Origin: Pseudomonadota bacterium
Lineage (GTDB): Bacteria > Pseudomonadota > Alphaproteobacteria > Ferrovibrionales > Ferrovibrionaceae
Direction of reading: 5' to 3'
Length of the DNA: 5,440 nucleotides
NCBI GenBank assembly: GCA_023434425.1
Contig: JAEYSS010000185.1
Coordinates: 1-5,440 of the forward strand
Below the pieces are notes generated by a model. It had not been told where the DNA came from. It worked only from the letters and a program-made list of their open reading frames with translations, and did not search any database. Below, one piece after another: positions 1 through 4,643 of the stretch. The number at the start of each line of letters is the position of its first letter. The stretch's first letter is position 1. The position numbers were made by a program, and so were the translations under genes.

Positions 1-212
1 TAGGGCACCACCAGCAGCAAGGCGGTGATGCCGAAGGCGGCGGCCAGCATGTAGAAGACGAAACCCAATGCCACGCCGCCCAGCGAGATGATCCCGGCCA
101 TGCGGCCCTGACAGATCGAGCGCGAGATCAGATAGATCATGTTCGGCCCCGGCGTCAGCACCATGCCGAGGGCGACAAGGGCGAAGGCCAGCAGGTTGGC
201 GGTGGTGGGCAT
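1..212 (-). CDS. LysE/RhtB-family amino-acid exporter, N-terminal part (cut by window edge)
   Basis: The first 70 codons of an inner-membrane transporter are present; the remainder lies beyond the window edge. Reading from the ATG at 212, the protein begins MPTTANLLAFALVALGMVLT and runs straight into the family signature T20-P-G-P-N24, followed by a glycine-rich second hydrophobic stretch (about residues 39-68). Hydrophobic segments are roughly residues 5-28 and 41-68. LysE/RhtB proteins are about 200 residues long with about six membrane helices and export amino acids such as lysine, threonine or homoserine; the substrate cannot be told from this fragment. The start is supported by AAGGA about 7 nt upstream on the minus strand. 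The gene lies downstream of the other minus-strand genes but behind a strong terminator (431-476), so it probably has its own promoter, which I could not identify with confidence. Confidence 0.87.
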   Translation of the reverse strand, partial: MPTTANLLAFALVALGMVLTPGPNMIYLISRSICQGRMAGIISLGGVALGFVFYMLAAAFGITALLLVVP

Positions 213-228
213 GGGAATCCTTTTGGGG

Positions 229-252
229 GGATGGCTCCGTTTTTTGCCATCC
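229..252. repeat. Short inverted repeat in the leader of the LysE-family gene
   Basis: GGATGGC (229-235) and GCCATCC (246-252) form a perfect 7-bp inverted repeat around a 10-nt T-rich loop, 17 bp upstream of the exporter's start codon. It could be an operator or an mRNA leader hairpin. On the minus strand the loop reads as an A-run inside the hairpin, so it is not an intrinsic terminator. Its function is unknown. Confidence 0.4.
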
Positions 253-324
253 TAGCCGAGCGCCGCGCAGCCTTCAGCTAAGGAATTGTCGGGGGACATT
301 TTTGACCCTTCCACATTCCACAAT

Positions 325-415
325 CGTCATCCTCGGGCTTGCCCCGAGGATCCATCTGCGTGTTCCGAGGCGCGGATGGTTGGGATGGACCCTCGGCACA
401 AGGCCGAGGGTGACG
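325..415. repeat. Two-hairpin intergenic palindromic repeat element
   Basis: Two 30-bp units (325-354 and 386-415) face each other as imperfect inverted copies, 25 of 30 positions matching, around a 31-bp middle. Each unit is itself a perfect hairpin with a 9-bp stem and a 5-nt loop: ATCCTCGGG/CCCGAGGAT at 329-351 and ACCCTCGGC/GCCGAGGGT at 389-411. The stems differ at two positions and both differences are matched on the opposite arm, so pairing is kept. The form (CGTCATCC...GGATCCA facing its inverse) resembles dispersed REP/MITE-like repeats seen in alphaproteobacterial spacers; this likeness is from memory. It lies between a terminator and the exporter gene, with no coding function visible. 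Confidence 0.75.
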
Positions 416-430
416 GTCTGTTGGTGGCGC

Positions 431-476
431 AAACAAAAACAGGCAGGCGGAACCCCCAAGGTCAGCCGCCTGCCTG
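431..476 (-). terminator. Rho-independent terminator after the hydrolase remnant
   Basis: Read on the minus strand, an 11-bp perfect stem (CAGGCAGGCGG at 476-466 with CCGCCTGCCTG at 450-440) encloses a 15-nt loop and is followed at once by TTTTTGTTT. It begins 17 nt after the stop codon of the hydrolase remnant (493-495), so it was probably that gene's terminator and has outlived the gene. It also insulates the exporter downstream. Confidence 0.88.
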
Positions 477-492
477 CCGCGTGTACCGCCGC

Positions 493-683
493 TTAAGGCG
501 CGGCGGTGCCCGCCTCCTTCGCCGCGCGGTCGATCACATCGGCGACCACTTTCGGCTGCGTCATGAAGACCGCATGCTGGCGGCGACGTTGGTCACCGTC
601 GCGTTGAAGCGCTTCGCCATCTGCTGCAGCATCTTCTGGTCGAAGGCCTTGTCGTCGCTGGCGATCACCGCCCGGGCAGACGA
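493..683 (-). pseudogene. Alpha/beta hydrolase C-terminal remnant, frameshifted
   Basis: Two minus-strand frames together spell the C-terminus of an alpha/beta-hydrolase-fold enzyme. Frame one (about 683-576) reads VIASDDKAFDQKMLQQMAKR and on to ATVTNVAAS; frame two (about 575-493) reads HAVFMTQPKVVADVIDRAA and ends at TAA (493-495). Joining them gives the family's usual ending: the VASDD strand carrying the late acidic residue, then the catalytic-His region S-H-A-V-F. The join needs one inserted base at about 575/576 (AGC-ATG where AGC-CAT-G is expected), so a single C was lost there. Upstream of about 683 the reading frame hits a stop (684-686) and I see no nucleophile elbow or N-terminal half, so the gene is also truncated. 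A 97-residue open frame covers this stretch (493-786), but its middle is out of the hydrolase frame. The remnant is almost certainly non-functional. Confidence 0.72.
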
Positions 684-806
684 TCAGTGCCACGGTTCCG
701 GCACACGCGCCCGCCATGGCATCGGGCAGATCGGGACGGTCTCGCAGATCATGAATGGCGGGCTGATTACGGATCGGGGAGGTCATGCCACGGAAACGCC
801 GGGCAC

Positions 807-845
807 AAAAAAACGGGCGGCCCGGCTGCTCTGCCGGACCGCCCG
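807..845 (-). terminator. Rho-independent terminator of the PRC-barrel gene
   Basis: On the minus strand a 13-bp stem (CGGGCGGTCCGGC at 845-833 with GCCGGGCCGCCCG at 826-814, one G-U pair) closes a 6-nt loop and is followed by seven T residues (813-807). It starts 23 nt after the PRC-barrel stop codon. This is a textbook strong intrinsic terminator. Confidence 0.93.
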
Positions 846-868
846 CCTGTTTCTGATATGCCGCGGCG

Positions 869-1438
869 TTACTTCTTCACGACACCGCTGTCGTTGAAGA
901 CCTCGCCTTTGTAGCTCTTGTCGGAATACTGGTATTCCGGCATCGCCTTGAGCTGGTCCTTGGTCATCGTGGTGCGGATCGTGTCGCCGTTATCCGCCAC
1001 CGTCAGCGCCGTGGGCTCCACCGCCACTGCGCGTTCGCCCAGACCGAGGAAGCCGCCGACGCCGACAATCAGATTGCGCACCTTGCCGGCTGCATCCAGT
1101 TGCACGGCCTGCACTTCGCCGACCGTTTCATTCTGGGCATTCTTGATGTCGGTGCCGAGCAGTTCCCTGGCATCCACGCCAGCCATGGCGCCACCGCTGG
1201 CATCGGGGGTCGCCGTCATGGTGGAACTGCTGCCCGTCATGCCGGAACTGCTGTTGCCCATACCCGGACTGGCGGGGCTCGACGGGCTGGTGGATGGACT
1301 CGCCTGGCCGCTGGCAGCCGGGGGCGTACCGGCGCCGGGCGCGGTGTTCGGAGTCCGGGTGCTGTCGGTCTGCGCCCAGGCGGCGCCGGTCAGGCCAAGG
1401 CCGATCACGGCGGCGGTCGCGAGGTGTCTGGCTTTCAT
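869..1438 (-). CDS. Secreted PRC-barrel domain protein
   Basis: A 189-residue exported protein. Residues 1-22 are a Sec signal peptide (positive MKAR start, hydrophobic core, AWA-Q cleavage site after residue 22). Residues 24-85 form a low-complexity linker rich in Pro, Ser, Thr, Gly and Ala. Residues 88-170 look like a PRC-barrel: V88-D-A-R-E-L-L-G95, then V106-G-E-V, then a strand ending N122-L-I-V-G-V and the F130-L-G-L-G-E-R-A-V-A-V hairpin typical of the fold. Known PRC-barrel proteins range from ribosome maturation to photosynthesis; small periplasmic versions in alphaproteobacteria are often stress-linked, but the molecular role is generally unknown. The ATG at 1438 was preferred over upstream in-frame starts because it begins the signal peptide and follows AAGGGAG. 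It is monocistronic: its own candidate promoter at 1472-1496 and a strong terminator at 807-845. Confidence 0.88.
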   Translation of the reverse strand: MKARHLATAAVIGLGLTGAAWAQTDSTRTPNTAPGAGTPPAASGQASPSTSPSSPASPGMGNSSSGMTGSSSTMTATPDASGGAMAGVDARELLGTDIKNAQNETVGEVQAVQLDAAGKVRNLIVGVGGFLGLGERAVAVEPTALTVADNGDTIRTTMTKDQLKAMPEYQYSDKSYKGEVFNDSGVVKK

Positions 1439-1471
1439 ATGACTCTCCCTTGTCTGGTTGCGTCTGCACTC

Positions 1472-1496
1472 AACCCGCAGGCGGACGGCATGTTCC
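1472..1496 (-). promoter_or_regulatory. Candidate EcfG (general stress response) promoter for the PRC-barrel gene
   Basis: On the minus strand GGAAC (1496-1492), a 16-bp spacer and GGTT (1475-1472) match the alphaproteobacterial EcfG-type promoter GGAAC-N16/17-CGTT at all but one position. A start about 7 nt further on would give a leader of roughly 25-30 nt carrying the AAGGGAG ribosome site, which fits the gene start at 1438. PRC-barrel genes are known among EcfG/PhyR-type regulons, which adds some support. A second GGAAC (1550-1546) has no matching -10 and was not counted. Confidence 0.55.
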
Positions 1497-1518
1497 GTCG
1501 CCGGACTGCAGGACGGTC

Positions 1519-1546
1519 TTGACAGAGCCATGATGTTCGCTATATG
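1519..1546 (+). promoter_or_regulatory. Candidate sigma-70 promoter left of the transposon
   Basis: TTGACA (1519-1524) is a perfect -35 box; 16 bp later TATATG (1541-1546) is a fair -10. It points right, through the ATAAG array towards the former purB side. In the present arrangement it points into the transposon, and the first gene it meets is the small cargo gene at 1700. Direct repeats of ATGTTC (1532-1537 and 1543-1548) overlap the spacer and -10 and might bind a regulator. There is no downstream proof of activity. Confidence 0.35.
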
Positions 1547-1595
1547 TTCCTATAGTTGCAGCAGTAGCCCGTCAGACACCCGCAGAGCGCGCGCG

Positions 1596-1631
1596 ATAAG
1601 CCCAAATAAGGGTGAAATAAGCCGAAATAAG
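1596..1631 (+). repeat. Left half of a helically phased ATAAG array
   Basis: ATAAG occurs four times in direct orientation, starting at 1596, 1606, 1617 and 1627, i.e. spaced 10, 11 and 10 bp. The bases between are not conserved apart from a common preceding AA. It is the same array as at 4636-4675, split by the transposon insertion. The GAAATAAG unit at 1624-1631 is the transposon's left target duplication. In-phase direct repeats suggest several protein molecules bound side by side on one DNA face, or intrinsic curvature. Stop codons in every plus frame rule out a coding repeat on that strand. Confidence 0.8.
1624..1631. repeat. Target-site duplication, left copy (GAAATAAG)
   Basis: The 8 bp immediately outside the left terminal inverted repeat are GAAATAAG, identical and in the same orientation to the 8 bp immediately outside the right one (4636-4643). 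Eight-bp duplications are the known product of IS1595-family transposition. Confidence 0.88.
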
Positions 1632-1655
1632 CGGCATTAGGTAGCAAATGCACCT
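1632..1655 (+). repeat. Left terminal inverted repeat
   Basis: A 24-bp sequence beginning CGGCATTAGG and ending ATGCACCT is repeated perfectly and inverted at 4612-4635. The match goes on imperfectly inward, with 9 of the next 15 positions agreeing and ending in a shared GGTT (1667-1670; complement of 4597-4600), so the functional end is perhaps 39 bp. The core GGTAGCAAATGCACC is itself a rough palindrome. Confidence 0.93.
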
Positions 1656-1699
1656 AGCCCCATATCGGTTCGGGCGGCTCGGTCGTCTACCCTTACGCC

Positions 1700-2083
1700 A
1701 TGACAGACAGCAATATGATCTCCGGCCTCCGGGCCAAGTACGCTGAAATCAGCAGCCATATCCTACGGACCCGTGAGTACCTGGATCGGCTCACAGGCGA
1801 CCTACAGGCCATAGAAGCGGCTCTGAGGGTCGTAGACCCCGATATGGACGCAGAGCGGGCTAGCCTGTCCCCCGTAGCAATCCAGCCCCGTGCCGGCCGT
1901 GGCGAGGTGTCCCGAACCGTACTCGGCTATCTCAGGGAAGCCCCAGACGCCACAAGCCGCGATCTGGCGCTAAGGCTTATGTCAGACCGGGGCATGAATA
2001 CATGCGACCGTATGCTGGTGCGAACCATGGTCCGCCGTGTCGGAGCCGTGCTGTATCACTGCCGCCGCAAGGGGCTGATTTAA
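1700..2083 (+). CDS. Cargo protein, coiled-coil plus winged-helix-like domain, function unknown
   Basis: A 127-residue cytoplasmic protein. Residues 8-45 (SGLRAKYAEI onwards to IEAALRVVD) form a likely coiled coil; a Pro-rich break (57-66) follows; residues 68-127 (GEVSRTVLGYLREAPDATS then RDLALRLMSDRGM and VRRVGAVLYHCRRKGLI) have the helix spacing of a small winged-helix DNA-binding domain ending in a basic, Arg-rich helix. I recall similar unnamed proteins in many alphaproteobacteria, but no function is known to me. The likely role is DNA binding, perhaps in controlling the element; this is inference. There is no clear Shine-Dalgarno before the ATG at 1700; the in-frame ATG at 1715 (M6, M-I-S-G-L) is an alternative start. 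It is the first gene inside the left end, 54 bp ahead of the zinc-ribbon gene and on the same strand, so the two are probably co-transcribed. Confidence 0.8.
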   Translation: MTDSNMISGLRAKYAEISSHILRTREYLDRLTGDLQAIEAALRVVDPDMDAERASLSPVAIQPRAGRGEVSRTVLGYLREAPDATSRDLALRLMSDRGMNTCDRMLVRTMVRRVGAVLYHCRRKGLI

Positions 2084-2137
2084 TCAGCTTGGCAAACCGC
2101 AGATTCGGGATACCGTTGCCTCAACTAGGGGGGCAAC

Positions 2138-2362
2138 ATGTCATCAGATAAGATCACCTTCAAATGCACTGCCTGCGAGCATCCCGTCTCGATTGACGAC
2201 GATAATCCGCCCGGCGACAACGACATGCTCAAGTGTTTCGGCTGCGGGATTGAACTCGGCCGTTACGCCGAGCTCAAGGGGAAACTGATTGAGCTTGCGA
2301 AGGCTGAGGTCGATAGGGTCACTAAGGAATATTTCGGGAAGGGCGTCACTTGGAAGAAGTGA
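2138..2362 (+). CDS. Small zinc-ribbon protein, cargo of the transposon
   Basis: A 74-residue protein with two Cys-x-x-Cys knuckles, C10-T-A-C13 and C33-F-G-C36, placed as in a zinc ribbon that binds one zinc ion. An acidic loop (D20-D22, D27, D29) lies between them. The C-terminal half (about residues 38-66, ELGRYAELKGKLIELAKAEV) is a charged amphipathic helix likely to mediate dimerisation or partner binding. An unusually strong ribosome site, AGGGGGG (2127-2133), sits 4 nt before the ATG and settles the start. It follows the coiled-coil/winged-helix gene on the same strand and ends 48 bp before the convergent transposase stop; no intrinsic terminator is visible in that gap. The function is unknown. 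Zinc ribbons of this size act in nucleic-acid or protein binding, so a regulatory or accessory part is possible but unproven. Confidence 0.82.
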   Translation: MSSDKITFKCTACEHPVSIDDDNPPGDNDMLKCFGCGIELGRYAELKGKLIELAKAEVDRVTKEYFGKGVTWKK

Positions 2363-2410
2363 AAGTCCGCTGATTTCAACAACAACCGGCACAAGCATTC
2401 CTGCCCTCCG

Positions 2411-3388
2411 TTAAGCCGCGCGGCGCTGCCAGTAGCCTTTCCACTGACGCGAAACGCCGTGATCCATCGCCGCTTTAGCGGCAAGCCGGTACAGTGTGCC
2501 GTTCGGCAGGCGGCGGTGATCTTCGCGCCACGCCATCTCGACGGCATATGCAACAAGGTACTTGCCGGAAATGCAGTGATGCGTACCGATTTCAGCGCGA
2601 CGCAGACGGGAGAAATAGCTTTCCGCCTGATTGGTGCAGGCGTCCTCATCGCGGAACGCAACGCTGTGATTGATACGCTTGGTGGCGAACCGGGCGTGCA
2701 AGGCATCCCAATGCGGGGCCTCATCGGCATAGACAGTGCTACCCGCTTCCACACGGCTCTGAATCATGTCCAGCGCGTCGCCCTCAGCCTTGAATACGGC
2801 CGGGACGGTGCGCCCGTCACGCTCACGCATGACCACCACAACGCGACGCTTGCCCGTCTGGTTCTCTGACAGGCGACGGTCCCTGCGATCTTCCTTGCGG
2901 TTCTCAGGCTTCACATAACCGCCGAAGTAAGCGCCGTCGATTTCAACGTCACCGGCAACCTTGCGGCTCTGAATGTCCGCAGCCATCGCCTCGCGCAGTT
3001 TGTGGGTCAGCACGAAAGCGGTCTTGTACTGGACGTTCAGGTCGCGGCTCATCTGCAACGCCGAAATGCCCTTCGCGCCATTCACAAAGATTGCGATAGC
3101 GGCCAACAGGTCGCGGATCGCCAGCTTGCGGCTGGCGAAGATCGTGGCAGTCGTGACCGAGAACTGGGCTTCACAACCCTTGCACTTGAAGATGCGGCGG
3201 CTCTTGTACTCGTACACGGTGACGCAGCCGCAGCGCTGGCAAACCGGCTCGCCATCGTTCTCAGCCCAGCGGATCGCCTTGAACTGCTCGTATGCCTCAG
3301 CATCGGAAAGCCGCATGACCTGAGACAGGCTCAGCGTGCGGGCGGCTTTGGAAAGTAGGAAGTGCTGAGACATTGGCTTGGTATCCAT
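2411..3388 (-). CDS. IS1595-family transposase
   Basis: A 325-residue DDE-type transposase, full length for the family. Order of parts: an N-terminal zinc ribbon with C50-Q-R-C53 and C69-K-G-C72; a helix-turn-helix segment (about 90-135, including GAKGISALQMSRDLNVQYKT) that should bind the terminal repeats; then the RNase-H-like core. Acidic residues D151 (VEIDGAYFGG) and D222 (VYADEAPHW) are the first two catalytic positions; the third region is T252-N-Q-A-E256-S with SRLRR, the IS1595 form of the motif. It catalyses cut/join of the element and leaves 8-bp target duplications, as seen here. Start: the ATG at 3388 gives the longest form, but M6 at 3373 (M-S-Q-H-F-L-L-S) matches the N-terminus I recall for relatives and may be the true start; neither has a strong ribosome site. 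No frameshift or stop is present, so the enzyme is probably active. It is transcribed divergently from the HTH gene. Confidence 0.95.
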   Translation of the reverse strand: MDTKPMSQHFLLSKAARTLSLSQVMRLSDAEAYEQFKAIRWAENDGEPVCQRCGCVTVYEYKSRRIFKCKGCEAQFSVTTATIFASRKLAIRDLLAAIAIFVNGAKGISALQMSRDLNVQYKTAFVLTHKLREAMAADIQSRKVAGDVEIDGAYFGGYVKPENRKEDRRDRRLSENQTGKRRVVVVMRERDGRTVPAVFKAEGDALDMIQSRVEAGSTVYADEAPHWDALHARFATKRINHSVAFRDEDACTNQAESYFSRLRRAEIGTHHCISGKYLVAYAVEMAWREDHRRLPNGTLYRLAAKAAMDHGVSRQWKGYWQRRAA

Positions 3389-3415
3389 ATTCGGTACTTA
3401 TGTAACCGAATATGG
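3385..3415. promoter_or_regulatory. Large palindrome over the transposase promoter/start (candidate operator)
   Basis: CCATATTCGGT (3385-3395) and ACCGAATATGG (3405-3415) are perfect 11-bp inverted repeats around a 9-bp spacer. The right arm contains the transposase -10 hexamer and the left arm the possible ATG at 3388, so a protein bound here would block transposase expression. The predicted transcript starts near 3402, so only one arm would be in the mRNA; a DNA operator is likelier than an RNA hairpin. Good candidate binders are the two small DNA-binding-like proteins encoded by the element. Confidence 0.72.
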
Positions 3416-3437
3416 GGCCAATAATCGCCATTGTCAA
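3409..3437 (-). promoter_or_regulatory. Transposase promoter
   Basis: On the minus strand, TTGACA (3437-3432) is a perfect -35, followed after 17 bp by CATATT (3414-3409), a 4-of-6 -10. The predicted start is near 3402, giving a leader of about 14 nt to the ATG at 3388 or 29 nt to the one at 3373. The -35 overlaps that of the opposite promoter base for base. Confidence 0.6.
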
Positions 3438-3459
3438 TGCAAAAGTAATCAGATATGAT
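3431..3459 (+). promoter_or_regulatory. Promoter of the HTH/membrane-protein operon
   Basis: TTGTCA (3431-3436), a 17-bp spacer and TATGAT (3454-3459) match the sigma-70 consensus at 5 of 6 positions each. A start near 3466 would leave a leader of about 20 nt that contains the GGAGG ribosome site (3477-3481). This also shows that the upstream in-frame ATG at 3412 cannot be the start of the next gene when it is made from this promoter. Confidence 0.75.
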
Positions 3460-3470
3460 ACTTCAGTATC
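3457..3470. promoter_or_regulatory. Candidate operator overlapping the -10/start of the HTH operon
   Basis: GATACT (3457-3462) and AGTATC (3465-3470) form a perfect 6-bp inverted repeat around TC. It covers the end of the -10 box and the predicted start of transcription, the usual place for an autorepressor. The HTH protein encoded just downstream is the natural candidate to bind it. The sequence differs from the palindrome at 3385-3415, so two different binders are possible. Confidence 0.6.
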
Positions 3471-3486
3471 GAATTTGGAGGTTGGA

Positions 3487-3711
3487 ATGGTAGAAATTGA
3501 ATGGGCAGAACGGGTTAAGGGCCTTCTCAAGGCCGAATTGAAGCGCCGGAACGTCGGCTACCGAGAACTGGCCGATAAGCTAACCGCCATGGGAATCCCC
3601 GAGACAGAGGCCAACATTAAGAACAAGATCAGCCGAGGTGGGTTTACGGGGGTCTTTCTAATCCAATGTCTAAGCGCGATTGGCTGCCATACGTTGCGGT
3701 TGGAGGAATAG
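3487..3711 (+). CDS. DUF6471-like small helix-turn-helix protein
   Basis: A 74-residue protein, nearly all one domain. From W6 it reads as a long basic helix (WAERVKGLLKAELKRRNVGY), then Y25-R-E-L-A-D-K-L, an acidic turn (G36-I-P-E-T-E41), N43-I-K-N-K-I-S-R-G-G-F53 and F57-L-I-Q-C-L-S-A-I-G66. This matches the pattern I know as DUF6471 and looks like a Cro/CI-type HTH fold. The family's function is not established; a compact DNA-binding regulator is the best inference, with the palindromes at 3457-3470 and 3385-3415 as possible targets. The ATG at 3487 was chosen over the in-frame ATG at 3412 because GGAGG lies 5 nt before it, the domain starts there, and 3412 lies upstream of the promoter. 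It overlaps the next gene by 46 nt, implying translational coupling. Confidence 0.8.
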   Translation: MVEIEWAERVKGLLKAELKRRNVGYRELADKLTAMGIPETEANIKNKISRGGFTGVFLIQCLSAIGCHTLRLEE

Positions 3712-4562
3712 TATTAATTGCCGCTATTGCCGCGTCGTATAAGGCCGCCCCGCAATGCTTTTCGTTATGGGAAGAGAGCTACACAGAGGGTGTAAAAACT
3801 AACGACCGGTCCAAAGCATATGACAATGCCGCCCGCGAGTCTGTCGATTGGGCGTCGGCCATAGAAAAACAAGGCATACCCCCAATACCCTGTCCAGATC
3901 GGGCAGATGATTGCACAGAACCATATCACAATGCGCTCGATCTTAAAGCGCAGTGGGCCACGGCCGATGCTGCCGGCACTATGGTATGTCTGACCGTTTT
4001 TCAGATTCTGATTGGACTGCTTGGATTTGGGGCGCTCATCGTCAGTTTGAAGTTGACTAGAGACGCGCTGATACAATCCCGCATTACTTCGATGATCGAA
4101 AACCGCGCCTGGATCACCTCCAGCGGGCCGCGTGTAAAGTGTATCAAGACCGATGACGGCACTCTTTATGATATTAGTTTTGAGTGGCGAGTCGGAGGAA
4201 AAACGCCCGCCCAATCCATTCAATGCATGGTCGGCTTCGCGGACGGCGATCTGTTCGCTGGGGGCGAACCTCGATTCAGGGGCCCCGAGGCCACCCGGCC
4301 GGATGAGGGACCGGACGGAAACTTCTGGACCGACTCTATACAACTCACCCCTGCCCAAGTCCTTGAAACCAGCAAAGCCCCAATCCTCATTAGAAGCGCC
4401 GTTCGGTACAAAACGATATTTCAGCAACTCGGGTTTAGGACTAGCGATATAACCGTAAGCATTAAGTTTATTGGCCCGCCGGACATCAAAAGAGTCATTG
4501 AGGGGCACTTCAGCAAGGAAGAGTTTGAATTTGCCCGGATTGGCCCAAACGGGCTGACATAA
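3666..4562 (+). CDS. Two-TM membrane protein of unknown function, cargo of the transposon
   Basis: A 298-residue inner-membrane protein. TM1 is about residues 7-25, right after a positive MSKR start; residues 26-104 form a probably periplasmic loop with C31, C76 and C83 (possible disulfides); TM2 is about 105-128; the C-terminal 170 residues would be cytoplasmic. Just after TM2 a basic helix (L128-K-L-T-R-D-A-L-I-Q-S-R) leads to R147-A-W-I and a beta-rich domain with G178-K-T-P-A-Q-S. I recognise this layout and the G-x-T-P-A motif from a widespread group of unnamed bacterial membrane proteins; no biochemical role is known to me. The ATG at 3666 lies inside the preceding gene in another frame (46-nt overlap) and has only a poorly spaced G-run upstream, so translation is probably coupled. 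AT-ending codons (ATA, TTA, AGA) are commoner than in the flanking chromosome. It ends 73 bp before the transposon's right edge. Confidence 0.82.
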   Translation: MSKRDWLPYVAVGGIVLIAAIAASYKAAPQCFSLWEESYTEGVKTNDRSKAYDNAARESVDWASAIEKQGIPPIPCPDRADDCTEPYHNALDLKAQWATADAAGTMVCLTVFQILIGLLGFGALIVSLKLTRDALIQSRITSMIENRAWITSSGPRVKCIKTDDGTLYDISFEWRVGGKTPAQSIQCMVGFADGDLFAGGEPRFRGPEATRPDEGPDGNFWTDSIQLTPAQVLETSKAPILIRSAVRYKTIFQQLGFRTSDITVSIKFIGPPDIKRVIEGHFSKEEFEFARIGPNGLT

Positions 4563-4611
4563 GCCCACCAAACCGACCACGACAGCAGCCAGCGTTAACC
4601 ATTTTGCGGTC

Positions 4612-4635
4612 AGGTGCATTTGCTACCTAATGCCG
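4612..4635 (-). repeat. Right terminal inverted repeat
   Basis: This is the exact reverse complement of the left end (1632-1655), 24 of 24 bp, with imperfect extension inward to about 4597. The last cargo gene stops at 4562, leaving the end free of coding sequence. Confidence 0.93.
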
Positions 4636-4643
4636 GAAATAAG
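4636..4643. repeat. Target-site duplication, right copy (GAAATAAG)
   Basis: Identical to 1624-1631 in the same orientation. Deleting the transposon plus this copy restores the pre-insertion sequence. Confidence 0.88.

Larger units (their letters stand above)
1632..4635. mobile_element. Complete IS1595-family transposon with cargo genes (3004 bp)
   Basis: Three independent signs agree on the limits: a perfect 24-bp terminal inverted repeat at each end, an exact 8-bp direct duplication GAAATAAG just outside each end, and an intact IS1595-type transposase inside. A bare IS1595-type element is about 1 kb; the extra 2 kb is cargo: genes at 1700-2083 and 2138-2362 to the left of the transposase, 3487-3711 and 3666-4562 to its right. 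No second set of inverted repeats is seen around the transposase alone, so this is one unit and not an IS nested in another element. Cargo-bearing IS1595 members are known. Base composition is visibly less GC-rich than the flanks, most clearly in 3390-4560, fitting acquisition from elsewhere. Perfect TIRs, perfect duplication and intact genes argue for recent insertion. Confidence 0.92.

Noticed and set aside
286..897. 203-codon plus-strand open frame
   Set aside because: It runs through a hairpin repeat, two terminators and the hydrolase remnant on the other strand; low-complexity Arg-rich translation typical of GC-rich shadow frames.
918..1442. 174-codon plus-strand open frame
   Set aside because: It is antisense to the PRC-barrel gene, which has a signal peptide, ribosome site, recognisable domain and terminator; the plus frame has none of these.
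1596..1631. CRISPR-like or coding tandem repeat
   Set aside because: Units are far too short, with no spacers of CRISPR size and no cas genes; alternating 10/11 spacing breaks any reading frame and ATAAG puts stops in all plus frames.
2363..3430. Transposase as a separate small IS nested in a larger element
   Set aside because: No inverted repeats or 8-bp duplication were found around the transposase alone, while both are perfect at 1632 and 4635.
3412..3486. N-terminal extension of the HTH protein from the ATG at 3412
   Set aside because: It would start inside the palindrome and upstream of the promoter, has no ribosome site, and the added 25 residues are not part of the domain.
3765..4619. 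284-codon minus-strand open frame starting in the right end of the transposon
   Set aside because: Its start looks signal-peptide-like, but the plus-strand frame has two clean TM segments, the G-K-T-P-A motif and coupling to the upstream gene. The minus frame shows no recognisable domain and lacks a ribosome site.
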